In this document: positions 57,276 to 64,000 of the stretch, piece after piece
Position numbering within the stretch: position 1 is the stretch's first letter
Layout of the letters: each line of letters starts with the position of its first letter
NCBI GenBank assembly: GCA_036560705.1
Contig: DATBQR010000016.1
Span: 43,267-107,266 of the forward strand
Length of the DNA stretch: 64,000 nucleotides
DNA from: RBG-16-66-20 sp036560705
GTDB lineage: Bacteria > Pseudomonadota > Gammaproteobacteria > Burkholderiales > SG8-39
Direction of reading: 5' to 3'
Made by a program: the position numbers and the translations under genes
Notes under the pieces: model-generated
Told to the model about the DNA's origin: nothing
The model's input: the letters and a program-made list of their open reading frames with translations, nothing else
The model's database searches: none

Positions 57276-58152
57276 TCACTGTAGCCAGCGAGCCCAGCAC
57301 GAAAGCGAGCGCCAGGTACTCCGGCCAGCCCGGCTGCTCGCCGAGAAACAGGATGCCGCTGAAAACGCCGACCACGGGGATCACCAGCATGCTGAGGGAA
57401 AACACCGTCACCGACATGGAGGTGGCGAGCTTGATCCATGCCCAGTGCCCCCAGGCGAAGGCAAACAGGATGTTGTAGGCGACGGCGAGCAGCGGGCGCG
57501 GCCCGACCTGGCTCAGCCTGCCGAAATCCTCGAACACCAGCGCACCAGCGTAGATTGGCACGCCGCCCAGCAGCATGATCCACGCGGTGTAGGCCGGCAG
57601 CGGCGCCTTCACCGGGTACTTCTTCTGCAGCAGCGTGCCGATCGCCCACGTAAAGGCGGCGGAAAGCACCAGCAGCGCCCCGAGCGGCGCGCCCTGCAGC
57701 CGCGCGAATTCATCCCAGACCAGCAGCGCCATTCCCGCCATGCCGAGCGCGAGGCCGAGAAGCTTGCGCGCCGTGATGCGCTCGCCGAGGATCAGCACGG
57801 AGAGCGGGATCGCCCACGCGGGCATGGTGTAGGCGAGGATCGCCGCGCGGCCGGAGGGAATGTGCTGCAGGCCGAACACCACCAGGATGTTCCAGCAGGT
57901 GATGCTGAAGAACGCGATCAGCACCAGCCGCTTCCACTGGCTGCGCGGAATCGCGAGCGGCTGGCCGCTCGCGCGCAGGAAGGCGAACAGCAGGCCGGAG
58001 CCCGCGCCCAGGCAGAGCGTGCGGAAGGTGAAGGGCGCGATGTCCGAAATCGCCACCTTCATCGCCGTCCAGTTGAAGCCCCAGACGACCGTCAACCCGG
58101 CCAATACCCACCAAAGGCGAGCCGGAATGTGCTCTTGCGGGGGGTTGTTCAT
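57253..58152 (-). CDS. EamA/DMT-family permease
   Basis: This 299-residue protein has ten predicted helices in two EamA repeats (LTVVWGFNWTAMKVAI; AILAYTMPAWAIPLSVLILGE; SVTVFSLSMLVIPVVGVFSGILFLGE). It is a metabolite or drug exporter of unknown substrate. Unlike the EamA protein at 32567 it has no histidine-rich tail. Confidence 0.9.
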   Translation of the reverse strand: MNNPPQEHIPARLWWVLAGLTVVWGFNWTAMKVAISDIAPFTFRTLCLGAGSGLLFAFLRASGQPLAIPRSQWKRLVLIAFFSITCWNILVVFGLQHIPSGRAAILAYTMPAWAIPLSVLILGERITARKLLGLALGMAGMALLVWDEFARLQGAPLGALLVLSAAFTWAIGTLLQKKYPVKAPLPAYTAWIMLLGGVPIYAGALVFEDFGRLSQVGPRPLLAVAYNILFAFAWGHWAWIKLATSMSVTVFSLSMLVIPVVGVFSGILFLGEQPGWPEYLALAFVLGSLATVIIPPRKG

Positions 58153-58215
58153 TGTTTGAGAGCCAGCACTAACTTCTCCTTTAGTCCAGGCATTGCCTAA
58201 TTCATCAGTAAGATA

Positions 58216-58227
58216 TGCTGCACTGCA
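58216..58227. promoter_or_regulatory. TGC-rich candidate PhaR site 1
   Basis: TGCTGCACTGCA, 8 bases ahead of the -35 of the phasin promoter. PhaR repressors of PHA genes bind TGC/GCA-rich motifs. Its pair is at 58269-58281. Confidence 0.4.
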
Positions 58228-58235
58228 AAAACCTC

Positions 58236-58263
58236 TTGACTATAAGGAGCTTAGGGGTAGAAT
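58236..58263 (+). promoter_or_regulatory. Sigma-70-like promoter for the phasin gene
   Basis: TTGACT, 16 bases, then TAGAAT. Both hexamers match 5 of 6. It leaves a leader of about 60 nt to the phasin ATG and is flanked by the two TGC-rich motifs. Confidence 0.65.
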
Positions 58264-58268
58264 TCGAA

Positions 58269-58281
58269 TTGCTGCGGCGCA
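58269..58281. promoter_or_regulatory. TGC-rich candidate PhaR site 2
   Basis: TTGCTGCGGCGCA, just past the expected transcription start. It shares GCTGC-(N)-C-(N)-GCA with site 1 at 58216-58227. Confidence 0.4.
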
Positions 58282-58330
58282 CAAAGCGCCCTAAAAAGAT
58301 TCTTAACCCTATTCTTTTGAGGAGATTCAA

Positions 58331-58873
58331 ATGTACGTTACCCCCGAGCAGATCCAAGCCGCCAACAAGGCCAACGTGGATGCGTTCCTTGCCCTGGCGA
58401 CGTCCCAGTTCGCCGCGGTCGAGAAATTCGTCAGCCTGAACGCCAACGCCGTCAAAGCCGCGTTCGAAGACACCATCGCCAACACCCGCGCGCTGGCCGG
58501 CGCCAAGGACACGCAGGAGCTGGTGAACCTGCAGAGCACCTTCGCCCAGCCGGCGATCGAGAAGGCGATTGCCTACTCGAAGAGCGTCTACGAAGTGTCG
58601 ACCCAGACCGGCACCGAGCTGACCAAGGCCGCCGAGCGACGCGTCGCCGAGTGGAACGAGAACTTCGTTTCGCTGCTCGACAAGGCCGCGAAGAACGCCC
58701 CGGCCGGTTCGGATGTCGCCGTGAGCGCGGTCAAGCAGATGCTCGCCGCCGCGAATTCGGCCTACGACAACTTCAACAAGGTTGCCAAGCAGGCGACCGA
58801 GATCGCGGAAGCGAACGTTGCCGCCGCGTCCGAGACGGTGAAGGGCCTGACGAAAACCAAGAAAGCCGCCTAA
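58331..58873 (+). CDS. phaP: Phasin-family PHA granule protein
   Basis: This 180-residue, almost wholly alpha-helical protein of the phasin family (start MYVTPEQIQAANKANVDAFL) coats polyhydroxyalkanoate granules in the cytoplasm. It has alternating Ala-rich amphipathic helices and a Lys-rich end (KGLTKTKKAA). GAGGAG precedes the ATG. The promoter and two TGC-rich motifs upstream suggest PhaR-type repression when granules are absent. A terminator follows (58893-58919). No other pha genes lie in the window. Confidence 0.92.
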   Translation: MYVTPEQIQAANKANVDAFLALATSQFAAVEKFVSLNANAVKAAFEDTIANTRALAGAKDTQELVNLQSTFAQPAIEKAIAYSKSVYEVSTQTGTELTKAAERRVAEWNENFVSLLDKAAKNAPAGSDVAVSAVKQMLAAANSAYDNFNKVAKQATEIAEANVAAASETVKGLTKTKKAA

Positions 58874-58892
58874 GTCCCTCCAGGCAGCTCCC

Positions 58893-58919
58893 AAAAACCC
58901 CGCTTCGGCGGGGTTTTTT
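58893..58919. terminator. Terminator after the phasin gene
   Basis: The hairpin AAAAACCCCGC / GCGGGGTTTTTT has a TTCG loop, the classic stable tetraloop. It also serves the convergent CinA-like gene, whose stop is 58918-58920. Confidence 0.9.
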
Positions 58920-59658
58920 ATTGGCAGGTCCCGCCAAGTGCTTCCACGCCGCGGCGAATATCGGCCATTGCCGGCTCCACCTCCGCCGGCGTGCCGCGCA
59001 CGCCCAGTTCGATGTGGCGGCGGGTAGCCCCTTCTCCCATGCTGGGCAGGCTGAACGCCTTGAGTCCCTGGTATTTCGCGTTGACCTCCTCCATCAGCGG
59101 CGAGATGGTGGATTCGGGCAAGCCGTAGACCAGCACCGACGCCTCGCCCCAGCGGTCGCGGTCGAAGAGCTGCCGGTACTTGGTGTCCAGTACCCACTCG
59201 AGCATCGGCCAGGCCATTTGCGGGAAGCCCGGCACGAACCAGTGCTCGCGGATGGTGAACCCCGGAATCCGGTTGAAGGGATTGGGGATGATCCCGGCGC
59301 CGGCGGGAAACTCCCCCATCTTGAGCCGCTGCGGCGTGGTCTCGCCGGCGAAGCGGCCGCGGATTTCCCGCTCGGCCTCCGGATGCAGCGGCAGGCCGAC
59401 GCCCAGCGCCGCCGCGGCGCATTGCCGCGTGTGGTCGTCCGGCGTCGCGCCGATGCCGCCGAAGGAGAACACCACGTCCCCGGAGGCGAAGCTGCGCCTT
59501 AGCGCGGCCGTCAGCCGCTCCGGATCGTCGCCGTGGTACTCGCACCAGGCGAGCCTGAGCCCGCGCTGCGCGAGCGCCCGAATGATGAACGAAAGATGCT
59601 TGTCCTGGCGCTTGCCGACCAGGATCTCATCGCCGATGACCAGCGCGCCGAATGCCAT
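58918..59658 (-). CDS. CinA-like molybdopterin-binding-fold protein
   Basis: This 246-residue protein of the competence/damage-inducible protein A family has the MoCF fold (GALVIGDEILVGKRQDKHLSFI, VFSFGGIGATPDDHTRQ, GFPQMAWPML). It lacks the C-terminal CinA deamidase domain. Some relatives act on ADP-ribose or NMN, but this stand-alone form has no proven activity. Confidence 0.88.
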   Translation of the reverse strand: MAFGALVIGDEILVGKRQDKHLSFIIRALAQRGLRLAWCEYHGDDPERLTAALRRSFASGDVVFSFGGIGATPDDHTRQCAAAALGVGLPLHPEAEREIRGRFAGETTPQRLKMGEFPAGAGIIPNPFNRIPGFTIREHWFVPGFPQMAWPMLEWVLDTKYRQLFDRDRWGEASVLVYGLPESTISPLMEEVNAKYQGLKAFSLPSMGEGATRRHIELGVRGTPAEVEPAMADIRRGVEALGGTCQ

Positions 59659-59705
59659 GCCGGCATTCTAACGACCGCCCATGCCGCTTACGGATTGGAA
59701 AAAGC

Positions 59706-60437
59706 CTAAGCGGCTTTTTGCGCCCATTTCTCCAGTTCTTCCAGGCCGCCGATCCGCTGGCCGTTCACGAACACCTGCGGCACCGTGCCGGCGCCCGTGA
59801 TGGCGCCGACGATGCGGCTGCGATTCTTGTGGCCGAGGGATACCTCGCCGTAGTCGTAGCCCAGGTCCTCGAGCAGCCTTTTCGCTCGCGCGCAGTAGCC
59901 GCAGCCCTCGCGCGTCAGGATCGCCACCTGGTCGGGCTTTTTCGCCTTCGGCGCGACATAGGCCAGCATGGTGTCGGCGTCGGAAACCTCGAACGGATCG
60001 CCCGGCTTGTGCGGCTCGACGAACATCTTCTGCACCACGCCGTCCTTCACCAGCATGGAATAGCGCCAGGAGCGCTTGCCGAAGCCCAGGTCGGCCTTGT
60101 CCACCAGCATGCCCATGCCGTCGCTGAATTCGCCGTTGCCGTCGGGCAGCATCGTCACGTTCTCGCATTCCTGGCCGGCGGCCCATTCGTTCATGACGAA
60201 GGCGTCGTTCACCGAAACGCAGACGATCGCATCCACGCCGTGGGCGAAGAACGCCGGCGCGAGCTCGTTGTAGCGCGGCAGGTGGGTGGAAGAGCAGGTC
60301 GGCGTAAAAGCGCCGGGCAGCGAGAACAGCACCACGGTTCTGCCCTTGAATATCTCGTCGCTGGTGACGTTCTTCCAGTCGCTGGCGGTACGGGTGCGGA
60401 ACGTGACCTGAGGGACCTTCCGGCCTTCGTGGTTCAT
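59706..60437 (-). CDS. Peroxiredoxin 5-glutaredoxin fusion
   Basis: This 243-residue hybrid removes peroxides using glutathione. The Prx5 domain (1-165) has the peroxidatic Cys48 in PGAFTPTCSSTHLP. The glutaredoxin domain (about 170-243) has the CGYC site (C179, C182) and TVPQVFVNGQRIGG. The ATG is preceded by AAAGGAG. It is divergent from oxyR by 102 bp holding an OxyR-type operator, so induction by hydrogen peroxide is likely. Confidence 0.95.
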   Translation of the reverse strand: MNHEGRKVPQVTFRTRTASDWKNVTSDEIFKGRTVVLFSLPGAFTPTCSSTHLPRYNELAPAFFAHGVDAIVCVSVNDAFVMNEWAAGQECENVTMLPDGNGEFSDGMGMLVDKADLGFGKRSWRYSMLVKDGVVQKMFVEPHKPGDPFEVSDADTMLAYVAPKAKKPDQVAILTREGCGYCARAKRLLEDLGYDYGEVSLGHKNRSRIVGAITGAGTVPQVFVNGQRIGGLEELEKWAQKAA

Positions 60438-60504
60438 GGCACTCCTTTACATTGGCTGAAACAATGAATGCGCGGAGTTTGGGGTAAGACGCCTCTGCGT
60501 TCCA

Positions 60505-60541
60505 ATACTTTGTCCGGATGTTTATAATAGCCATGTCCTAT
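60505..60541. promoter_or_regulatory. OxyR-type operator overlapping a TATAAT element
   Basis: Four tetranucleotides stand at the exact OxyR spacing: ATAC-N7-GGAT-N7-ATAG-N7-CTAT. The consensus is ATAG-N7-CTAT-N7-ATAG-N7-CTAT, so 13 of 16 match, with the last two perfect. A consensus -10, TATAAT, sits at 60523-60528 inside the site. The oxyR ATG is at 60540, so a start set by this -10 would leave only a few bases of leader. Confidence 0.6.
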
Positions 60542-61439
60542 GACTCTGACCGAACTTAGGTATGTCGTCGCGGTCGCCGAAGCGCGCCATTTCGGCCGCG
60601 CCGCGGAGCGCTGCCACGTCAGCCAGCCCAGCCTGTCCGCCTCGGTGAAAAACCTGGAGGAGGAACTGGGCGTCACGCTGTTCGAACGCGGCAAGCGCGG
60701 CGTATTCCTCACCGAGGCGGGAGAGCAGATCGTGGTGCAGGCGCGGCGCGCGCTGGAGGAGGCCGAGCGGGTCAGGACCGTCGCGCGCCAGGGCCGGGAT
60801 CCGCTCAAGGGCGTGCTGCGGCTGGGCATCATCCATACGATCGCCCCCTACTTGCTGCCGGACCTGGTCGGCGCCCTGCGCCGCTCCGCACCGGAGATGC
60901 CGCTGGACGTGGAGGAAACCACCACCGCCGCCCTCGACCACATGCTGAAGGCGGGCGAGCTGGACGCCGTGATCCTCGCGCTGCCCTACGACGGCCCGGG
61001 GATCGATACCGTGCCGCTGTACGAGGAGGCATTTCGCGTCGTCGCACCGGCAAAGCACGCACTGGCGCGCAGGAAGGCGGTCGCGGTGGAGGATCTGGAC
61101 GCGGGCGAACTGCTGCTGCTGCCGGTCGGCCATTGCTTCCGCGACCAGGTGCTCGACGCCTGCCACGAGTTTTCGCGCCCGCCCGAGGCCGGGCGCCAGG
61201 GCAATTCGCTCGAGACCCTGCGCAGCATGGTGGCCTCGGGCCTGGGAGTCTCGGTGCTGCCGGCGACCGCGCTCACGCCGCGGTACGCCAACCCGCTCGT
61301 CAAAACGGTCGAATTTTCCGATCCGCGTCCGGTGCGGCGCGTCGCGCTGGCCTCGCGCCACGGTTTCCATCGCCCCGCCGCGCTGGAGAAAGTCGTGGCT
61401 GCGATCCGCAGCCTCGACCTGCCCGTGACGCGCCTATAG
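60540..61439 (+). CDS. oxyR: Hydrogen-peroxide-inducible LysR regulator OxyR
   Basis: This 299-residue LysR-type regulator has a helix-turn-helix at about 18-38 (FGRAAERCHVSQPSLSASVKN). The redox cysteines are C199 and C208 in GHCFRDQVLDAC, the same numbers as in E. coli OxyR. Oxidation forms a disulfide that activates target promoters, here probably the divergent peroxiredoxin and its own gene. No clear Shine-Dalgarno precedes the ATG. Its 3' end overlaps the EI24 gene by 6 bp. Confidence 0.96.
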   Translation: MTLTELRYVVAVAEARHFGRAAERCHVSQPSLSASVKNLEEELGVTLFERGKRGVFLTEAGEQIVVQARRALEEAERVRTVARQGRDPLKGVLRLGIIHTIAPYLLPDLVGALRRSAPEMPLDVEETTTAALDHMLKAGELDAVILALPYDGPGIDTVPLYEEAFRVVAPAKHALARRKAVAVEDLDAGELLLLPVGHCFRDQVLDACHEFSRPPEAGRQGNSLETLRSMVASGLGVSVLPATALTPRYANPLVKTVEFSDPRPVRRVALASRHGFHRPAALEKVVAAIRSLDLPVTRL

Positions 61440-62195
61440 ACGGGACCCCTGCCCCCGCAGAACCTCGCCCTCGATGGGCGCCTGCCTGAGCGCCTCCAGC
61501 TCGCCGAGCAGGAAATGGATGAAGGCGAGCCCGAACAGCACCGGCGCGACAAAGCCGACCAGCGGAACATAGGCAAGCAGCGCGAGGATCGCCCCCAGCA
61601 CGTAGAGTGATCCACGCTGCGCGGAAAAGATCGTCCGCATCTCATCCGGGCTGGCGTGCTCCGCCAGCGCGTCGTAGCGCAGCACTCTCTGGTTCACCCA
61701 CGCCATGATCGCGACTGGGATCGCCAGCCACAACGGCGGGATCAGCCAGAAGGGAATCGACATCGCTCCCAGTACGGCCAGGCCGGCGAGCGCAGCCACG
61801 CCGTTCATCAGGCTGCCCGCAAAGCTGCCGCCATGCCGACGTGCCAGCTGCGGATAACTCCGCGACGCGACGTGCTCGACCATGGCCTGCATGCCGAAGA
61901 CGCTCAGTATGAATAGTGCGGTGAGCCAGACAAGCGGGATGAAGGCCAGGACGATCAGGATTTTCGCGGCGATCGCGATCGCATCGGTCAAATCCCAGCG
62001 GACGAAGAACGTGCCGCTTTGCATCCATTGCTGCATCCAGCCCGACAGCATCAGGACGATCCGCGCGCCCGCGATGAACAGGCCCGCGCCCCAGATCGCA
62101 ACCGCAACCAGCATCGGCCAGATCATCAGCCAGAGCATGCGCGGATGCAGCAGGCTGGCGAAGGCGAAGAAGAGCGACCGGACGACCGGGTTCAT
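61434..62195 (-). CDS. EI24-domain (CysZ-like) membrane protein
   Basis: This 253-residue inner-membrane protein has about five helices. Family segments are SLFFAFASLLHPRMLWLMIWPML and, near the C-terminus, LAYVPLVGFVAPVLFGLAFIHFLLGE. EI24/CysZ-domain proteins include sulfate permease CysZ, but this clade is uncharacterised. The start at 62195 overlaps the hrpA stop by 4 bp; the frame upstream is inside hrpA. Confidence 0.85.
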   Translation of the reverse strand: MNPVVRSLFFAFASLLHPRMLWLMIWPMLVAVAIWGAGLFIAGARIVLMLSGWMQQWMQSGTFFVRWDLTDAIAIAAKILIVLAFIPLVWLTALFILSVFGMQAMVEHVASRSYPQLARRHGGSFAGSLMNGVAALAGLAVLGAMSIPFWLIPPLWLAIPVAIMAWVNQRVLRYDALAEHASPDEMRTIFSAQRGSLYVLGAILALLAYVPLVGFVAPVLFGLAFIHFLLGELEALRQAPIEGEVLRGQGSRL

Positions 62196-64000
62196 TGGCG
62201 GATACTGTGCCACAGCTTTGCCAGGCGCTTGGGCGAGACCGGCACCGGCGTCTTCAGTTCCTGCGCGAATAGGGACACCCGCAGCTCTTCCAGCAGCCAG
62301 CCGAACTGCTCCAGTTCGGCGGCCGTCCTGCTCGCGCCGCCGAGGCGGGCGCGCGCAAGCAGTTCCCGCCGCCAGGCCTGCTCCAGCGGCGCGAGCTCGG
62401 CCGCGCGCTGCGCGTCGCGCGGCGGATCGGAGCGCAGCTTGTCGAGCCGGAGGGCCGCCGCCTTCAGGTAGCGGGGAAAGTGCTGCAGCCTTTGCCATGG
62501 GATGCGCGCCAGGAAGCCCGCCTGCACGAGGCGCGCGCACTGCTGCTTGACGTCTTCAGCCGCCTGCGGATAGGCCTTCTGCACGCCTGCAACGCGCTTC
62601 TGCACCTGGGCATGCTCGGCGACGATCGTGGCCGCCAGCCGCTGCATTTCCTGGGCGATCAGGCTCAGCCGGTTGCGCCCATCCTGCACGCGCTGCGCGA
62701 ACTCCGCCTGCCGCATCGGCAGGGATTCGGCGAGGAAAGAGCGGTCGAACGCCGCCGAAACGACGTCGTCCTTCAGCGCCGCCAGCGTCATGTCCTTCGA
62801 AAGGCTTTTCTCGATGTCGCGCACGCGGTCGCGAAAAGCGATGGCCAGCAGGCGCAGCACGCCGGTGCGATGAACCTCGCGCGCCCGCTCCGGCGAATCG
62901 AACACCTGCAGCGTCACGCCGTCGTCCACGTCGAGAAGGGCCGGATAGCCGACCAACGTCTGCCCGCCGCGCTGGATCTCCATCATTTCCTCGAGGTCGC
63001 CGAAAGTCCACGCGGCGAAGATTTCCCCCTCGTTCTGCGGCATCTCTCCGGCAAGACTTTCCTGAATGCGCGAGCCGAATTCTTCCTTCAATTCGGCGAC
63101 ATGCCTGCTCATCGCCAATTGCCGGCCATGCTCGTCGACGACACGGAAGTTCATCTGCAGGTGCGGCGGCGCCGAATCCGGCCGGAACGCGTCGGTCGGC
63201 ACCTCCAGGCCGAGCTCCGACCGGATGTAACGCGCCAGCGCCGAACCCAGCGGCGTATCCGAAGGAGATACGGCGGCCGTGAAGGCCTGCGCAAACTCGG
63301 CCAGCGGCCCGAGCTTGTGGCGTAGGCGCTGCGGCATGCCCTTCGCGTAGGACTGCACTTTTTCCTTCAACAGGCCCGGCACCAGCCACTCGCAGCGCGC
63401 CGCCGGCACCTGGTTTAGCAGCGCCACCGGCACCGTCATCGTCACGCCGTCCTTCGGCGAGCGGGGCTCGAAGTGATATTCGAGCTCGAACTTGTTCGGC
63501 CCCACCTGCAGCTCGTGCGGGAAATTCTCCGTGGTGATGCCCGCTGCCTCATGGCGCATCAGGTCCTCGCGCCGCAGCTGCAGCAGGCCGGGCTGCGCAC
63601 GATCGGCTTCCTTGCGCCATTTCTCGAAGTCGGCGCCGTTGGTGATGCCCTCGGGCACCCGCGTGTCGTAGAAAGCGTAGATCAGTTCGTCGTCCACCAG
63701 GATGTCCGGGCGGCGCGACTTGTGCTCCAGGCGCTCGATCTCCTTCAGTAGGCGCTGGTTGTGCGCGTAGAAAGGTGCGCGCGTCTCGAACTCGCCCTCC
63801 ACCAGGCCTGAGCGCAGGAAAATTTCGCGCGACAGTTTCGGGTCGATCGGCCCGTAGTGCACGCGCCGGTCGGCGTAGACCGGCAGGCCGTAGAGCGTGC
63901 CGCGTTCCACGGCGACCACCTGGGCGCGCGTCTTCTCCCAGTGCGGCCGTTCGCGGTGGCGCTTGAGGAGATGCCCCGCCAGCTCCTCGATCCAGCGCGG
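62192..64000 (-). CDS. hrpA: ATP-dependent RNA helicase HrpA, C-terminal part
   Basis: Only the C-terminal 602 residues are inside the window; the helicase core lies beyond 64000. The visible part begins in the region after the OB fold (HWEKTRAQVVAVERGTLYGLPVYADRRVHYGPIDP) and includes the DUF3418 domain typical of HrpA. The DEAH motifs are not in view. HrpA is a DEAH helicase that rescues stalled ribosomes and processes some mRNAs. The visible coding sequence is intact. Confidence 0.93.
   Translation of the reverse strand, partial: PRWIEELAGHLLKRHRERPHWEKTRAQVVAVERGTLYGLPVYADRRVHYGPIDPKLSREIFLRSGLVEGEFETRAPFYAHNQRLLKEIERLEHKSRRPDILVDDELIYAFYDTRVPEGITNGADFEKWRKEADRAQPGLLQLRREDLMRHEAAGITTENFPHELQVGPNKFELEYHFEPRSPKDGVTMTVPVALLNQVPAARCEWLVPGLLKEKVQSYAKGMPQRLRHKLGPLAEFAQAFTAAVSPSDTPLGSALARYIRSELGLEVPTDAFRPDSAPPHLQMNFRVVDEHGRQLAMSRHVAELKEEFGSRIQESLAGEMPQNEGEIFAAWTFGDLEEMMEIQRGGQTLVGYPALLDVDDGVTLQVFDSPERAREVHRTGVLRLLAIAFRDRVRDIEKSLSKDMTLAALKDDVVSAAFDRSFLAESLPMRQAEFAQRVQDGRNRLSLIAQEMQRLAATIVAEHAQVQKRVAGVQKAYPQAAEDVKQQCARLVQAGFLARIPWQRLQHFPRYLKAAALRLDKLRSDPPRDAQRAAELAPLEQAWRRELLARARLGGASRTAAELEQFGWLLEELRVSLFAQELKTPVPVSPKRLAKLWHSIRQ

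Noticed and set aside
61437..61460. Partial resemblance to the 33606-33674 repeat unit (ACCCCTGCCCCC)
   Set aside because: Only about a dozen bases are shared, the hairpin is not kept and it lies in the 3' coding ends of oxyR and the EI24 gene, so chance is the simpler reading.

Overview
The window is GC-rich, gene-dense chromosomal DNA from a Gram-negative, aerobic, probably betaproteobacterial organism. Pointers to this are the icd-cspA-clpS-clpA and dut-coaBC-radC-rpmB-rpmG blocks, a monomeric NADP-isocitrate dehydrogenase, a polyhydroxyalkanoate phasin, a Prx5-glutaredoxin fusion next to oxyR, GlcDEF, and a flavocytochrome c sulfide dehydrogenase pair. The organism assignment is inference from gene content. 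I found no integrase, transposase, CRISPR array, tRNA or rRNA, and no gene-free stretch over 300 bases. Both ends cut genes: otsA at the left and hrpA at the right.

Layout: 1-5014 (+) is a trehalose operon (otsA-otsB-GH15 hydrolase-ROK kinase). 5004-13557 (-) holds pntAB, a PH-domain membrane protein, a cupin, a MarC protein, a thiamine-diphosphate enzyme with a binding lipoprotein, and an OpuC-like binding-protein/permease fusion. 13554-17678 (-) holds an ABC exporter and a PAS-GGDEF cyclase. 17794-24834 (-) is a glycolate/glyoxylate block (hyi, glcD, glcE, glcF and a molybdopterin oxidoreductase), interrupted by a small opposite-strand gene. 24854-29836 (+) holds TauE/SafE, a small membrane protein, an AapJQM-type amino-acid importer without its ATPase, and a PuuD-like membrane protein.

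29898-33610 is the most interesting region. A TonB-dependent receptor is divergent from nikR, with a near-consensus NikR operator between them. nikR is followed at once by an EamA permease with a 66-residue tail holding 24 histidines. I read this as a candidate nickel uptake and export/homeostasis locus. Nearby lie a DUF192 protein, a small lysine/methionine-repeat secreted protein behind a long leader, and a TPR-HupE/UreJ-like pair in which the HupE-like protein has an EF-hand loop.

36921-46691 holds housekeeping genes (icd, cspA, clpSA, dut, coaBC, radC, rpmB, rpmG) and the sulfide dehydrogenase pair. 46753-52621 holds a fatty acid desaturase, an MscS channel, a porin, TerC and an RsmB-like methyltransferase. 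51392-56339 (-) is a packed run trxA-like/pirin/fumC/purN/DUF3108/rsmB. The right end carries gluQ, a DMT permease, a phasin, a CinA-like protein, the divergent prx-grx/oxyR pair with an OxyR-type operator, an EI24-family protein and hrpA. Many genes overlap by 4 bp (ATGA), and several convergent pairs overlap at their stops.
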